From Oscillospiraceae bacterium (GTDB taxonomy: Bacteria; Bacillota; Clostridia; Oscillospirales; Ruminococcaceae), in the NCBI GenBank assembly GCA_900768245.1, contig CAAGCE010000174.1, positions 1-57,380 of the forward strand: a stretch of DNA of 57,380 nt, read 5' to 3'. Both the position numbers and the translations under genes were made by a program. Numbering within the stretch: position 1 is the stretch's first letter; the number at the start of each line of letters is the position of its first letter. The notes beneath the pieces were generated by a model, which was not told where the DNA came from, did no database searches, and worked only from the letters and a program-made list of their open reading frames with translations. Below, one piece after another: positions 1 to 9,124 of the stretch.

Positions 1-205
1 AGAGTTGCTACTCGTTATGATAAGCTTGCTTCATCGTTTCTTGCTTTCGTACACGTTGCTTCCATTTGGCTTTTGTCTAAATGACACAACTCTTTTGAGT
101 TTTCAGATACGCTCTAGTTTGTTTCTCAATAATACTCATTATATGACCGCCATAAGGAACATATAGTTTCATCCACCTAATATTCTCTTAAACAGAAATC
201 ATAAA
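1..205. other. Left-edge stretch without a convincing gene
   Basis: On the minus strand a 31-codon frame runs from an ATG at 172 to a TAG at 77, and the same frame stays open beyond the TAG to a second stop near position 17. The ATG is preceded closely by AGGTGG. The conceptual product is basic and has no family I recognise. It could be the remnant of a longer reading frame interrupted by a stop, or a short peptide gene downstream of the nucleotidyltransferase gene. No terminator hairpin is visible. Confidence 0.25.
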
Positions 206-1282
206 TTAACTGAAATCTTTGTATACCGTTCCATTCGCTACTACCACTTTATATTTCATATTAAAGCAATCAGTCAAAAAATCTGTAACTCTATCTTTTT
301 TTTTATCAGTTGTACCTATCGTGATCTCATTGAGGTAATTATCGTTTTCAGGCGTTATTCGTTCCATGAGACGACAATATCTTTCGTTCGGATAAAATTT
401 ATTAAGATAATGTAACATGAAATAGCACTGTTTTTCTAGCTTAAATTTAGAGGCGGTATCTATCCATTTATTTAAGTCATCAATAGAATAAGTCCTTATC
501 GTATTTTCAATATCCACCAACTTATATATTTCTAAATCTCTATGTGTATCAGTCCATAACGTATTGGTTGTTTCTCTATAAAAATGAACTGCAAGATGAC
601 ATAAATGAGTATATCTATTCAATCCTCTAATTTTATATCCATTACCAGTGTAAATTTCAGTTCCAAAAGATAAAATATCTTTTGTAATCTCATCATTTTT
701 ACCTTCGAATTGAAAATTTATATCTAATTTCAAATTATAATCCCCAACGTATTTATAATAAGGAACCAAATCATGATAATTCATTATTTGTATAAGTTTA
801 TCTCTCTTGCTAGCTTCAGTCTTTCCTCCATCTAAACTTTGAATAAAACCTTCTTCACGTAATAACGCATCTATCTTTTTTAGATCTGACTCACAAACTA
901 ATATATCGATATCATTGGACTTCCTAACAAATAAATTATATATAGAACTATTAAATATTACTCCTTTTAGTCCTGCAAAAATAATATCGTGTTGCTCAAA
1001 TTTTATAAATAACTTTTCTATATATGATAAAATCTCATTATTGTAATTGAAATAATAATTTGATAAAATCTCAAATGATTGTAATGCCTTATAATATATT
1101 GCCTTTTTTTGTTCAGCCGTTAATTGCGTTAAAAAATAACCGTTTAATCTGTGACGAATTAATTCTCCAAAAATCCATGCCCAATCAAGTTTATGGGAAT
1201 ACAACTCATCTATTTTTAATTTTTCCTCTTCTGTTTTATCAGAAACTACGCTTAACAAAATAAGTTTTATCTCGTCTTTCAT
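206..1282 (-). CDS. Nucleotidyltransferase-fold family protein (NTP_transf_5-like)
   Basis: The 358-residue protein carries the pattern of the uncharacterised nucleotidyltransferase family often found beside peptide natural-product genes. GLKGVIF is followed about 15 residues later by RKSNDIDILV (around residues 105-135), whose D-x-D pair would bind metal and nucleotide. There is no signal peptide or membrane segment. The start is supported by AAGGAGAG about 8 bases upstream. It is the last gene of the agr-linked island, about 100 bp after the second ABC exporter gene, and probably shares its transcript. Members occur in lasso-peptide and other RiPP clusters, where their role is unclear, so a tailoring or self-protection role here is inference. 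The region is AT-rich like the biosynthetic genes and unlike the ABC genes next to it. Confidence 0.7.
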   Translation of the reverse strand: MKDEIKLILLSVVSDKTEEEKLKIDELYSHKLDWAWIFGELIRHRLNGYFLTQLTAEQKKAIYYKALQSFEILSNYYFNYNNEILSYIEKLFIKFEQHDIIFAGLKGVIFNSSIYNLFVRKSNDIDILVCESDLKKIDALLREEGFIQSLDGGKTEASKRDKLIQIMNYHDLVPYYKYVGDYNLKLDINFQFEGKNDEITKDILSFGTEIYTGNGYKIRGLNRYTHLCHLAVHFYRETTNTLWTDTHRDLEIYKLVDIENTIRTYSIDDLNKWIDTASKFKLEKQCYFMLHYLNKFYPNERYCRLMERITPENDNYLNEITIGTTDKKKDRVTDFLTDCFNMKYKVVVANGTVYKDFS

Positions 1283-1386
1283 TATTAATCTCTCCTTATT
1301 TATAAAAATACGTATTCAAGAGTTTTTGAAATACCACCGATATTCCCATGAGTATTATAGATTACCAACTACATGATTGGCCATAA

Positions 1387-3177
1387 CTAACTATAACCGC
1401 TTACCTGAACTCTCCACATCTCCGCATATTTTCCCTTTCGTTCAAGAAGTTCAGCATGACTGCCCTCTTCTATAACTCTGCCCTTTTCAAGCATATAGAT
1501 ATGGTCGGCAATTCGTGTTGTTGAAAGTCTATGCGAAATGAAAATAACCGACTTATTTTCAGCAGCCGTCAGCATTGAGTGGTTCAAATGATACTCTGCG
1601 ATTGGGTCAAGTGCTGAACTTGGCTCATCAAGGATAATAAGATCAGCATTTTTGTAAAAAGCTCTTGCAACCGCAAGCTTCTGACCCTCACCACCCGAAA
1701 GATTCACTCCGTTTTCATCAAATTCTGTGGTGAGGTTTGTAGATAGTCCGTCAGACAGCGTTTCAAGCCTTTCGGTAAAACCGCTTTTTTCGATAGCGTT
1801 CACAACGTCCTCGTTCCTGCCATTTTCGGCAAAATCAAGCAATACATTTTCCTTTACCGTTGCGGCAAAAATCTTGAAATTCTGGAAAACCGTACCGATT
1901 TTGCGGCGGTATTCCTCAACGTCATATTCCTTGATATTTACTCCGTCAAGGAGAATCTCACCCTCATTCGGGTCATAAAGACGCATAATCAACTTTATCA
2001 GCGTGGTCTTGCCTGCACCATTATAACCGACAATTGCAATCTTGCTGTATGGGTCAAGCTTCATATTGATATTTTTAAGAATATATCCGTCCTTTTCATT
2101 GTATCCGAATGAAACATTGCGTAATTCAATTTCCGTAGGCTTTTCAGGAAGCGGCTTCTTTGCTGTACTGACAATCTTCGGCTCAATATCAAGGAAATTC
2201 TGCATTTTCTGAACATACATACTGATTTCCTGCATCTGCGGATAAACAGAGGAAAACTGTCGCATACGGTTTTTCATTCTGTTAGCCGTGCCACGCATAA
2301 CCGCAACATTACTATAAGAAATTCTATGCAGAACAGCCGCATTGTACACAAGATAAACCATATACACAACGTCAATGAGGAAGTTGTTGCAGATGTAGTC
2401 CTTGAGAAGCTGCAAGCCAAAGCGTTCCCCTGCGTTCTTTTTATCAATTGCAAGCACCTTATCATTCGTTTCGTCAAAATCCTTTAAAAGCTCGTCCGAA
2501 ACCTCGGTATTAAGTCGTACTTCCTTCGCGTAGTCATTAAGATAAAATACACGGTTTACATAGCCAAGCTTTCTCTCGTGGGGATTTTTCTCAGTGCGGA
2601 TTTTGAAATTCAGCTTGTTCAGTGCCTTGCCAGACCAAAGAGAAGCGACAAAGGATATTGCAATAAAGATAAAGGAAACGGGATCATTTCCAATAAAGAA
2701 CGCGCCCGAAAGAATAATTGAAACAAGTCCCGTGCAGAGGTTGGTAATAAGGGTGAAAATTCGTCCTATCTGATTATCAACCTCGGACACCGACAGTACA
2801 TAATCGTTGTAGAATTCGGGGTTGTCGTAGCATTCAAGGTCAATTTCTTTAGCCTTGTTGAACATCATCTGCTTTATCGCCTGTTTGATTTTAGGCTGTG
2901 CTTTCTGTTGTAATTTCTGGAAGAGATATGCGTTGAACAACAGTCCCAGCATTACAAAAGCAAGCAGACTAACAAGGAAAATTGCCGCTGTTTCAAAGGA
3001 TTTTCCGAACTCGGCACATTCTAAAACAAAGTTAAGCGCTAACGTAAATTCAAGGAATACAACAACCTCGTTTCGTATTGCCTCGATTATGTAGCATATC
3101 ATATATCCCGGAGCGGCTTTGTAGCATATCTTGAACAGCCACAGATTGTCGGCTAACAGCTTTCTGAATTTTTTCAT
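1387..3177 (-). CDS. ABC exporter, fused permease and ATPase (subunit 2 of pair)
   Basis: This 596-residue half-transporter has an N-terminal domain with about six membrane segments (residues 20-320) and a C-terminal nucleotide-binding domain. The ATPase has Walker A GYNGAGKTT, a Q-loop in GTVFQNF, signature LSGGEGQK, Walker B LIILDEP with the catalytic Glu, D-loop SALDP and the switch His in FISHRLS, so it should hydrolyse ATP. Its ATG overlaps the TGA of the upstream ABC gene (ATGA), which indicates translational coupling and a heterodimeric exporter. There is no C39 peptidase domain, so it would not trim a leader peptide itself. Position after the biosynthetic genes suggests export of, or immunity to, their product. 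The substrate cannot be read from the sequence. Base composition is clearly more GC-rich than in the biosynthetic genes. Confidence 0.85.
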   Translation of the reverse strand: MKKFRKLLADNLWLFKICYKAAPGYMICYIIEAIRNEVVVFLEFTLALNFVLECAEFGKSFETAAIFLVSLLAFVMLGLLFNAYLFQKLQQKAQPKIKQAIKQMMFNKAKEIDLECYDNPEFYNDYVLSVSEVDNQIGRIFTLITNLCTGLVSIILSGAFFIGNDPVSFIFIAISFVASLWSGKALNKLNFKIRTEKNPHERKLGYVNRVFYLNDYAKEVRLNTEVSDELLKDFDETNDKVLAIDKKNAGERFGLQLLKDYICNNFLIDVVYMVYLVYNAAVLHRISYSNVAVMRGTANRMKNRMRQFSSVYPQMQEISMYVQKMQNFLDIEPKIVSTAKKPLPEKPTEIELRNVSFGYNEKDGYILKNINMKLDPYSKIAIVGYNGAGKTTLIKLIMRLYDPNEGEILLDGVNIKEYDVEEYRRKIGTVFQNFKIFAATVKENVLLDFAENGRNEDVVNAIEKSGFTERLETLSDGLSTNLTTEFDENGVNLSGGEGQKLAVARAFYKNADLIILDEPSSALDPIAEYHLNHSMLTAAENKSVIFISHRLSTTRIADHIYMLEKGRVIEEGSHAELLERKGKYAEMWRVQVSGYS

Positions 3178-4985
3178 GCTGTAACCCCCTCTCTGTAAGT
3201 TTCATCGGCAAGGTAATTCTGCGCCTGTTTTGTGAACATCTCACAGTACTTGCCGCCCATATCCATAAGCTGACGGTGAGTACCCTGCTCGATAACAGCG
3301 CCGTTTTCAAGCATAAACACCTCGTCTGCGTCCTTAACAGAGGACAGGCGGTGCGAAATGAACAGTGTGATGTGTCCCTTGCTTTCATCCATAATACCTT
3401 TGTATAAATCATATTCGGCAATCGGGTCAAGTGCGGAAGAAGGCTCGTCGAAAACCTTGACAGAAGCCTGCTGTGCAAAGGCACGGGCAACAACAATTTT
3501 CTGCTGTTCGCCGCCTGAAAGTACGGTGCCGTCATTGTCGAATTCCTTTGTCATAATGGTGTTCATTCCATTTGAGAGGTAGTTTACCTTGTCCCACACA
3601 CCTGCACAACGGAGTGCACGCTCGGCTGTTTCATCGGGATTAGCGAATTTTTCTCCCATAAGCACATTATCCTTGACCGACATCGCCATAACCTTGTAAT
3701 CCTGAAAGGCGGCGGAGAACTGCTTGCGGTAAGCTTTGAGGTTGTATTCCTTGATGTTTATGCCGTTGACTAAAATCTCGCCGCTTGTGGGGTCGTAAAG
3801 TCTGAACAACAGCTTGATGATAGTTGACTTACCTGTGCCGTTGTGACCGACAAGTGCGCATACCTTGTCACCCTCAATCTTAAAGGAAAGATTGTTGATA
3901 ACAGGCTCATTTTCCTTGTATTCAAAGCAGACATTTCTGAACTCGATAGAGTGTATTTTTTCGGGAATGATGCCGTCCTGGTCTTCGGGGATTTTCTCCT
4001 CGTACTCCATAAAGGTGCGGAAGTATTCAAGGAACTGACCGTTTTTCAGTGCCTCGGTAAAGTTGTTGAAAAGACCAATTAAAATCCACGACGAGGTTGA
4101 CATAGCCGTAAACATAATCGCAAGCTCCGCAAGTCCCATAGTCTCCGACACTATTGTTCTATATGCGGCATAAATCATAATGCCTTCAAACACAAGAGCG
4201 AAAGTTGTTACATTCTGCGCCCAAGTGTAAGCAATAGCCTTTTTGCCGTATTTGTCCGCAACCTTTGCGTTGTCGTCCATAGCGTCATTGTAACGCTTCA
4301 TCATAAGCTCGTGAATGCTGGAATAGCGTATCTCCTTTGCGTATTCTGCAAGGTGCATAACACGGTTTACATACTCGGCAATACGGTTGTTCTTCACCGT
4401 GTCAACATAGCGTCCGCCCCATATCTTATTCATAAGCGCACCGAAAACAAAGTTGCCGATAATAGGTGAGATTACGAACAGCACAGACCAGGGGTCTATC
4501 GTGAACATTGACCAGAATGCCGCCGCTGCTGCAACAACTCCGAATACAACTGAAAAGAAACAGTTTACCGAGGTTGTCATTTTCTGTGCAGAACCGTCAA
4601 GTGCCATTGTATACCGGTTGTAGAAGTCTGCATCCTCAAAACAGCGAAGCTCAACATTACGAGCCTTTGCGTAGAGTTTACGGTAGAGAGTACGGTAGAT
4701 TTTGTTGCCTGTGTACGGATAAATCACTGCCTTTGAGTAGCTGTCGTACATTGCAAGCAGGAGAAACACCACAAAGCATATCACTATGAAAAACAGAATG
4801 TTTTCAACGGGAGCCTGCGTTTCAATTGCACCGATAACATACCGCAGGAAGAATATGCTCATAAATATCCACTCGGCATATCCGATAAATGAATTGATCG
4901 CAGTATGTATTACACGGCTTTTGCTTATCTGCCATACGGTTTTTAGTGCATAGAAGTTGTTTTTTATTTTATTTAAAACAATCAT
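3174..4985 (-). CDS. ABC exporter, fused permease and ATPase (subunit 1 of pair)
   Basis: The 603-residue half-transporter has the same architecture as its downstream partner. A six-helix membrane domain is followed by an ATPase with Walker A GHNGTGKST, signature LSGGEQQK, Walker B KVFDEP, D-loop SALDP and switch His in FISHRLS. All catalytic residues are present in both partners, so neither site looks degenerate. Its first gene-proximal neighbour upstream is the tRNA-synthetase-like gene, 115 bp away, with a possible 30-codon frame between them. An AAAGG sequence precedes the ATG. The pair resembles general peptide or multidrug exporters. A role exporting the product of the adjacent cluster is inferred from position only. 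Confidence 0.85.
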   Translation of the reverse strand: MIVLNKIKNNFYALKTVWQISKSRVIHTAINSFIGYAEWIFMSIFFLRYVIGAIETQAPVENILFFIVICFVVFLLLAMYDSYSKAVIYPYTGNKIYRTLYRKLYAKARNVELRCFEDADFYNRYTMALDGSAQKMTTSVNCFFSVVFGVVAAAAAFWSMFTIDPWSVLFVISPIIGNFVFGALMNKIWGGRYVDTVKNNRIAEYVNRVMHLAEYAKEIRYSSIHELMMKRYNDAMDDNAKVADKYGKKAIAYTWAQNVTTFALVFEGIMIYAAYRTIVSETMGLAELAIMFTAMSTSSWILIGLFNNFTEALKNGQFLEYFRTFMEYEEKIPEDQDGIIPEKIHSIEFRNVCFEYKENEPVINNLSFKIEGDKVCALVGHNGTGKSTIIKLLFRLYDPTSGEILVNGINIKEYNLKAYRKQFSAAFQDYKVMAMSVKDNVLMGEKFANPDETAERALRCAGVWDKVNYLSNGMNTIMTKEFDNDGTVLSGGEQQKIVVARAFAQQASVKVFDEPSSALDPIAEYDLYKGIMDESKGHITLFISHRLSSVKDADEVFMLENGAVIEQGTHRQLMDMGGKYCEMFTKQAQNYLADETYREGVTA

Positions 4986-5003
4986 AGCATTAGACCTTTT
5001 CTA

Positions 5004-5096
5004 TTATAAATTTGATAGGTAATCAGTATATTCTTCACAATAATCACGTTGCAAATTATACTTGTACTTATTGGTAAAAAAAAATCTTATCGTCAT
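5004..5096 (-). CDS. Possible 30-residue peptide gene
   Basis: A short frame starts with ATG only 3 bases after the stop codon of the synthetase-like gene and stops 18 bases before the first ABC gene. The product begins MTIRFFF, contains one Cys and several Tyr and acidic residues, and ends DYLSNL. Stop-to-start coupling (TAA-AAG-ATG) could allow translation. The Shine-Dalgarno match is weak and the product matches no family I know. It is listed because a peptide between a modifying-enzyme block and an exporter could be a precursor or scaffold. It may equally be chance. Confidence 0.25.
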   Translation of the reverse strand: MTIRFFFTNKYKYNLQRDYCEEYTDYLSNL

Positions 5097-5099
5097 CTT

Positions 5100-6173
5100 T
5101 TAAAACAATTTTTTCAAATAATCTATAGAATAATTTCTGAAAAACAGCTCTGGTGTTTGAATCCATTTTAAAACTTCTTTCCATAAAATTTTTGTCACGT
5201 TATTACGATAGTTATTTTTAAGCAAATCATAATCCATAAATCCTGCTGATAAATATTTGTAAGAATCCGTATTAACATAAATAGACTTTGATAGTTTTGC
5301 ACCGGACCAATCTACAATAAGAGGTGTAAATATATGTAACGGAATACCTTTGCCATGGTATCCCAACTCAGCCAGTGCATCAATATAAATTCGTTGAAGC
5401 CACATCCCTGCCCAATCAGAACCATTAATCATGAATGACACCGTCTTATTTTCCTCATATTCATAATAAGCAACTACCGCTTTTAAAACTGAACGTATTG
5501 AGGTATTGGTATCAATATATGTATCATTGTTAGGTGTTAACACGATTGAGTATTGACCATGTTTAGCGCATGAAGCAAATAAAACTGCTTTTTCATCTGA
5601 AACAAATGATATATCTAGTGTTTTTGAACTTTTTTCAGAAAACCCACATTTGGGACAGGGAAATCTAACTTTAAGCAAATAATCAGATGGGCTTAATAAT
5701 TCACTAAATTTATCTTTTTTATTTAAAATTGTTAAGAGCGATTTTCGAAATACTTTATTTGCTTGTAGCATAGAATATGTTCTTACAAAATAGCGAACCC
5801 CAGACAACGCCGACAAATCGTCTAATAGTTTATAGTAACTAACCATGTTTTTTTCATCAATAGAATACCCATCATTAAACACCTGTGACAATTGAAGAGA
5901 GTATTTTTTTCCATCCAGATTTATCTGCTTTGCAGGTGCATTTTCTAGTTGATCAAAACAAATGGAAACTTCCTTTTTAAAATCCCTCTTGAATTTTTGA
6001 GCCAATGCAAACCCACACATTAGTGTTGTAACTGTACCAATATGTGGAGGACTATTAGGCTGTATAGCACACAACAACTTACATTCCGAAGCTTGTGAGA
6101 TTCTATCTCTCACTAAATCTGATAAATCATTTGTAATATGTGCCATTCCAACTGGCGGCGTTACCAATTCCAC
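5100..6173 (-). CDS. Truncated class I lysyl-tRNA-synthetase-like protein
   Basis: The 357-residue protein has class I aminoacyl-tRNA synthetase hallmarks in the expected order. These are a HIGH-type motif PPHIGT near residue 40, a zinc-binding insert with CPKCG and a later C-x-x-H pair (about residues 180-210), and a KMSKS-type KLSKS near residue 295. The order and the VDW before KLSKS best match class I (archaeal-type) LysRS. The family is usually about 500 residues, and the C-terminal anticodon-binding part is missing here. Start is GTG, with GGAGG 8 bases upstream contributed by the end of the methyltransferase gene (2-bp gap). It probably activates an amino acid as adenylate, for a non-translation purpose, inside the biosynthetic operon. 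Amino acid identity is not known, and use of tRNA is doubtful without the anticodon domain. Confidence 0.65.
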   Translation of the reverse strand: MELVTPPVGMAHITNDLSDLVRDRISQASECKLLCAIQPNSPPHIGTVTTLMCGFALAQKFKRDFKKEVSICFDQLENAPAKQINLDGKKYSLQLSQVFNDGYSIDEKNMVSYYKLLDDLSALSGVRYFVRTYSMLQANKVFRKSLLTILNKKDKFSELLSPSDYLLKVRFPCPKCGFSEKSSKTLDISFVSDEKAVLFASCAKHGQYSIVLTPNNDTYIDTNTSIRSVLKAVVAYYEYEENKTVSFMINGSDWAGMWLQRIYIDALAELGYHGKGIPLHIFTPLIVDWSGAKLSKSIYVNTDSYKYLSAGFMDYDLLKNNYRNNVTKILWKEVLKWIQTPELFFRNYSIDYLKKLF

Positions 6174-6174
6174 T

Positions 6175-6966
6175 TTATTTTCCTCCTGTTTTTTTAGTTA
6201 AAATAAAAATCATTCTATGTCCAAAGTGATTGTAATAATCACGATGATAATTTCTAAAAACCTTATCAACACTAAAGCCAGCCTCGTTTAGATAGTCAAC
6301 CATTTCCTCAAAATTAATTCTTAAGTGTTTTTGTTTTAAGGTATATGCATCCAATATTTCATCATTATTGCTAATCTCATATTCAAAGATAACATTTAAG
6401 TAATTATCATCTAAATATTGTGTATGATATCGTGTCATTACAATTCCTCCTTGATTCTTTTTAAAATCAAGTTGTTTTACACCATCATTTAAGTTCACAT
6501 TAAAATACTTTGGTACTATGTCAAGGTCTTCTTTAGGTCCAATTGAATATGTGTTAATATCAATTACACACCTACCAGAATCACTTAATAAGTTATATAT
6601 ATTTTTTAAAGATATTAATAAATCCGTCTTTGTAGGCAATAACTGAATTCCTCCTTGAGGAATAACCACCAAATCAAACTTTTCTTTCCATGTAAAAAAA
6701 CGCATATCACCTACAATAGATTCGAATCTACACGTCAAATTATTGATTACAATTTTTTCTTTTAAACGCAATATCATTTCGGGCTCTAAGTCTACAAAAA
6801 CAACCTTACAATTTGTTTTTTTCCATAATAATAAGTTCCTTCCAGAACCTGAAGGCATTTCTAAAATAGTTAAGTTATCTGAATTAACTAACGAATATAA
6901 AAATTCATGATCAGATTTAGTATCATATTCTATATCGTAATAGTTTGATCGTCTTTTGTATGACAT
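6175..6966 (-). CDS. SAM-dependent methyltransferase, class I fold
   Basis: The 263-residue protein has a Rossmann-type methyltransferase core. Motif I is LEMPSGSGRN near residue 37, the acidic ribose-binding end of strand 2 is VFVDLEPEM near residue 58, and a motif IV region FDLVVIPQGG lies near residue 100, followed by the usual NLLSDSGRCVIDI strand. The substrate cannot be predicted. Its ATG overlaps the stop of the alanine-dehydrogenase-like gene by one base (TAATG), and the next gene starts 2 bp after its stop, so it is part of a coupled block. A tailoring methylation of the cluster product is the likely role. Confidence 0.75.
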   Translation of the reverse strand: MSYKRRSNYYDIEYDTKSDHEFLYSLVNSDNLTILEMPSGSGRNLLLWKKTNCKVVFVDLEPEMILRLKEKIVINNLTCRFESIVGDMRFFTWKEKFDLVVIPQGGIQLLPTKTDLLISLKNIYNLLSDSGRCVIDINTYSIGPKEDLDIVPKYFNVNLNDGVKQLDFKKNQGGIVMTRYHTQYLDDNYLNVIFEYEISNNDEILDAYTLKQKHLRINFEEMVDYLNEAGFSVDKVFRNYHRDYYNHFGHRMIFILTKKTGGK

Positions 6967-8090
6967 TATAATACCTTCTTACCTTGTGATATCCAATAAT
7001 CATAATGTCGTCGAACTTCAGAGTTAACAATTATACCTTTATCGATAATCAATCCCGATTCAAATAAACTGTCATCTCTCTTGCCATGATTTAAATAATC
7101 TATAAGATTAATCATATAAGGGACTACAAGCTCTCCAATTGCCTCCATTGACGTACTTGCAACAGCTGCGGGCAATGTACTAATCGCACAATGTAAGATG
7201 CCATTTTTTATGTACACAGGATTATTAAAATCTGTTTTTCTATCAAATGTAGGAAGATATCCTTTCCCATACCCGCAGGTCACATCAACTATCATAGAAC
7301 CTTTCTTCATAATTGAAAGCAATTTATCATCAATAATTGGTGCTGTATCGTATGTTGATATCTGCACGGCTCCAATAACTAAATCTACAGAAGGTAATAA
7401 TTCAATTAAAAGTTCACGCGAGATCATCTCACATCGGATTTGTCGTGAAGACAAACCATTATATCTTCTAATTCTTTCCTTATTTGTTCCAAGCACGATA
7501 ACATCAGCACCCATATCAGAAGCCATTTTTGCGGCTGCTCCGCCAGCGTTACCATATCCTATAACCAAAACTTTTGGTGGTTTGCATTCAGGAATATCTG
7601 ATAATAGCACCCCACTGCCCCCAAATTGTGATTGCAAATAAAATGCACCATATATGACAGCCAACTTTCCTGCTATCTCACTTGTAGCCACCATCATAGG
7701 AAATATGCCATCATCGGTTTTAAAATATTCATATGAATACGCAGTTGTTTTACTACCACAAAGTGCATTAACAAGTTGCGGTTTTCCCTCTGCATGTAAT
7801 GCTCCAGTAATAATAAGACCTTCTCTAAAAAATTTATACTCATCTGGAATAGGAACTTTATACTTTAACACCATATCGCTTTCGTTCCATGCTTCGTCCC
7901 GAGATACAATTGTAGCACCAGCATGCTTATATTCTTCATTGCTGATGCCTATATTTGAACCCAAATCACGCTCAATTAAAACTTCAACACCTAATTTCAA
8001 TATTTTCTTAATATGTTTTGGCTGAAGAAAGACTCTCCTTTCTCCAGGATATTTTTCTTTTACACATGAAACCTTTTCTATCATATTCAT
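6966..8090 (-). CDS. Alanine dehydrogenase / PNT-family oxidoreductase, divergent
   Basis: The 374-residue protein aligns end to end with alanine dehydrogenase and related opine-type enzymes. N-terminal substrate residues are kept: Arg in GERRV, Lys in MVLKYK and His in GALHAEG. The NAD(P) site is VIGYGNAGG with G-x-G-x-x-G, but the acidic residue that normally binds NAD ribose is replaced around VLGTNKER, which would fit NADP. The catalytic Asp of alanine dehydrogenase (in VDVAIDQGG) aligns with Gly in VDVTCGYGK. The reaction may therefore not be simple alanine deamination. N5-carboxyethyl-ornithine-synthase-like reductive condensation is one alternative. TAATG overlaps on both sides couple it to the pyruvate-kinase-like and methyltransferase genes. 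Confidence 0.75.
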   Translation of the reverse strand: MNMIEKVSCVKEKYPGERRVFLQPKHIKKILKLGVEVLIERDLGSNIGISNEEYKHAGATIVSRDEAWNESDMVLKYKVPIPDEYKFFREGLIITGALHAEGKPQLVNALCGSKTTAYSYEYFKTDDGIFPMMVATSEIAGKLAVIYGAFYLQSQFGGSGVLLSDIPECKPPKVLVIGYGNAGGAAAKMASDMGADVIVLGTNKERIRRYNGLSSRQIRCEMISRELLIELLPSVDLVIGAVQISTYDTAPIIDDKLLSIMKKGSMIVDVTCGYGKGYLPTFDRKTDFNNPVYIKNGILHCAISTLPAAVASTSMEAIGELVVPYMINLIDYLNHGKRDDSLFESGLIIDKGIIVNSEVRRHYDYWISQGKKVL

Positions 8091-9124
8091 TAAATCCTTT
8101 GATCACTTATTTTTTTTACAGTTTCTACAAATCTAGGAAAAAGCAGTAAACTGCTACATTTTGCAGATGCAATTACACCGTAGGCATCAAATTTATTTAT
8201 GTAGAATAAATCCAAAATATCAGAACGATTTGGTAAACCGAACGCTTGCAGACTAGGCAATATATCTGTTGCAATGTACGCCTTTGCCATTCTTTTTTGA
8301 CAAATATCAAGAAATTCTTCTTGATATTGACCCAACTTATCTATTTGAGAATTTATAAGTAAATCCCCCCTCCCAAACATGGCAAAACCATTTGGTTGGA
8401 TAAGCTTTGATAAATTTTCTACAGCTTGTTCGGTTTCAATTTTTGGCATAAATTGAATTATTTTCTTTGGAACAAAACTTGAAACCATATTTGAAAATTG
8501 AGTTAACTGTTCCGAATGTTCAACAAATGACAATGCAACTATTTCTGGTGCAATAATCGAAACGGTCTTTGCATATGATAACATTTCATCATCGCTTGAT
8601 AAGGAATAATTTGACAAATTTGAATACACAGCTTTAAAATAAGAAACATATCCATCTGTTAGTGCCCTGATAACTATCACATCATTTAAATATTTACATT
8701 CAAATATTACTCGCCCGTCATCCGTATAAAGAGTTTTAATTTTATTTTCAAACATAGACTTATAAAAATATTTATCATCAATGTAAATGCAATTATTCTC
8801 TATAAATGCCTTTTCTTTATTAGATACAATGTATAATACATCATTTTTTTTGACATTAAACCCACTCCCACCTCCAATATAAAATATTCGCGGCTTTTTT
8901 GATGGGATAGGCAAGTCAAGTAGAAATTTCAACTTTAATCCACCAGAAACCGTTGAATATGCCTCTTGAAGTATATTCAACATTTTAATATATTGTTGAT
9001 TATTATATCTAGTCATATTAACCCTTACCATTGAAATCCCTAATTCAAAATATAATTTAGCATACTCCTCATATTTTTTAATATCATTGTAAATAGTAAG
9101 AGTTGGAATAATACTTTTAATCAT
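8090..9124 (-). CDS. Short pyruvate-kinase-like protein
   Basis: At 344 residues this protein matches the catalytic part of pyruvate kinase. IIPTLTIY fits the first strand, LLDLP holds the first-barrel Asp, and LSFVEHSE corresponds to the usual LSFVR. PKIET carries the catalytic Lys and metal-binding Glu, GRGDL the metal-binding Asp, and IATDILPS the substrate Thr. A B-domain-like insert lies near residues 85-165. The regulatory C-terminal domain of normal pyruvate kinase (about 470 residues) is absent, and the NFSHG segment has become NMTRY. It likely binds a phosphoenolpyruvate- or pyruvate-type substrate. Whether it is a kinase is open. The ATG overlaps the ASCH gene by 8 bp, and its stop overlaps the alanine-dehydrogenase-like start. 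Confidence 0.7.
   Translation of the reverse strand: MIKSIIPTLTIYNDIKKYEEYAKLYFELGISMVRVNMTRYNNQQYIKMLNILQEAYSTVSGGLKLKFLLDLPIPSKKPRIFYIGGGSGFNVKKNDVLYIVSNKEKAFIENNCIYIDDKYFYKSMFENKIKTLYTDDGRVIFECKYLNDVIVIRALTDGYVSYFKAVYSNLSNYSLSSDDEMLSYAKTVSIIAPEIVALSFVEHSEQLTQFSNMVSSFVPKKIIQFMPKIETEQAVENLSKLIQPNGFAMFGRGDLLINSQIDKLGQYQEEFLDICQKRMAKAYIATDILPSLQAFGLPNRSDILDLFYINKFDAYGVIASAKCSSLLLFPRFVETVKKISDQRI

Noticed and set aside
5040..5099. T run at 5078-5086 on the minus strand as a terminator after the synthetase-like gene
   Set aside because: No stable stem precedes the nine T, and the T run lies inside a short open frame.
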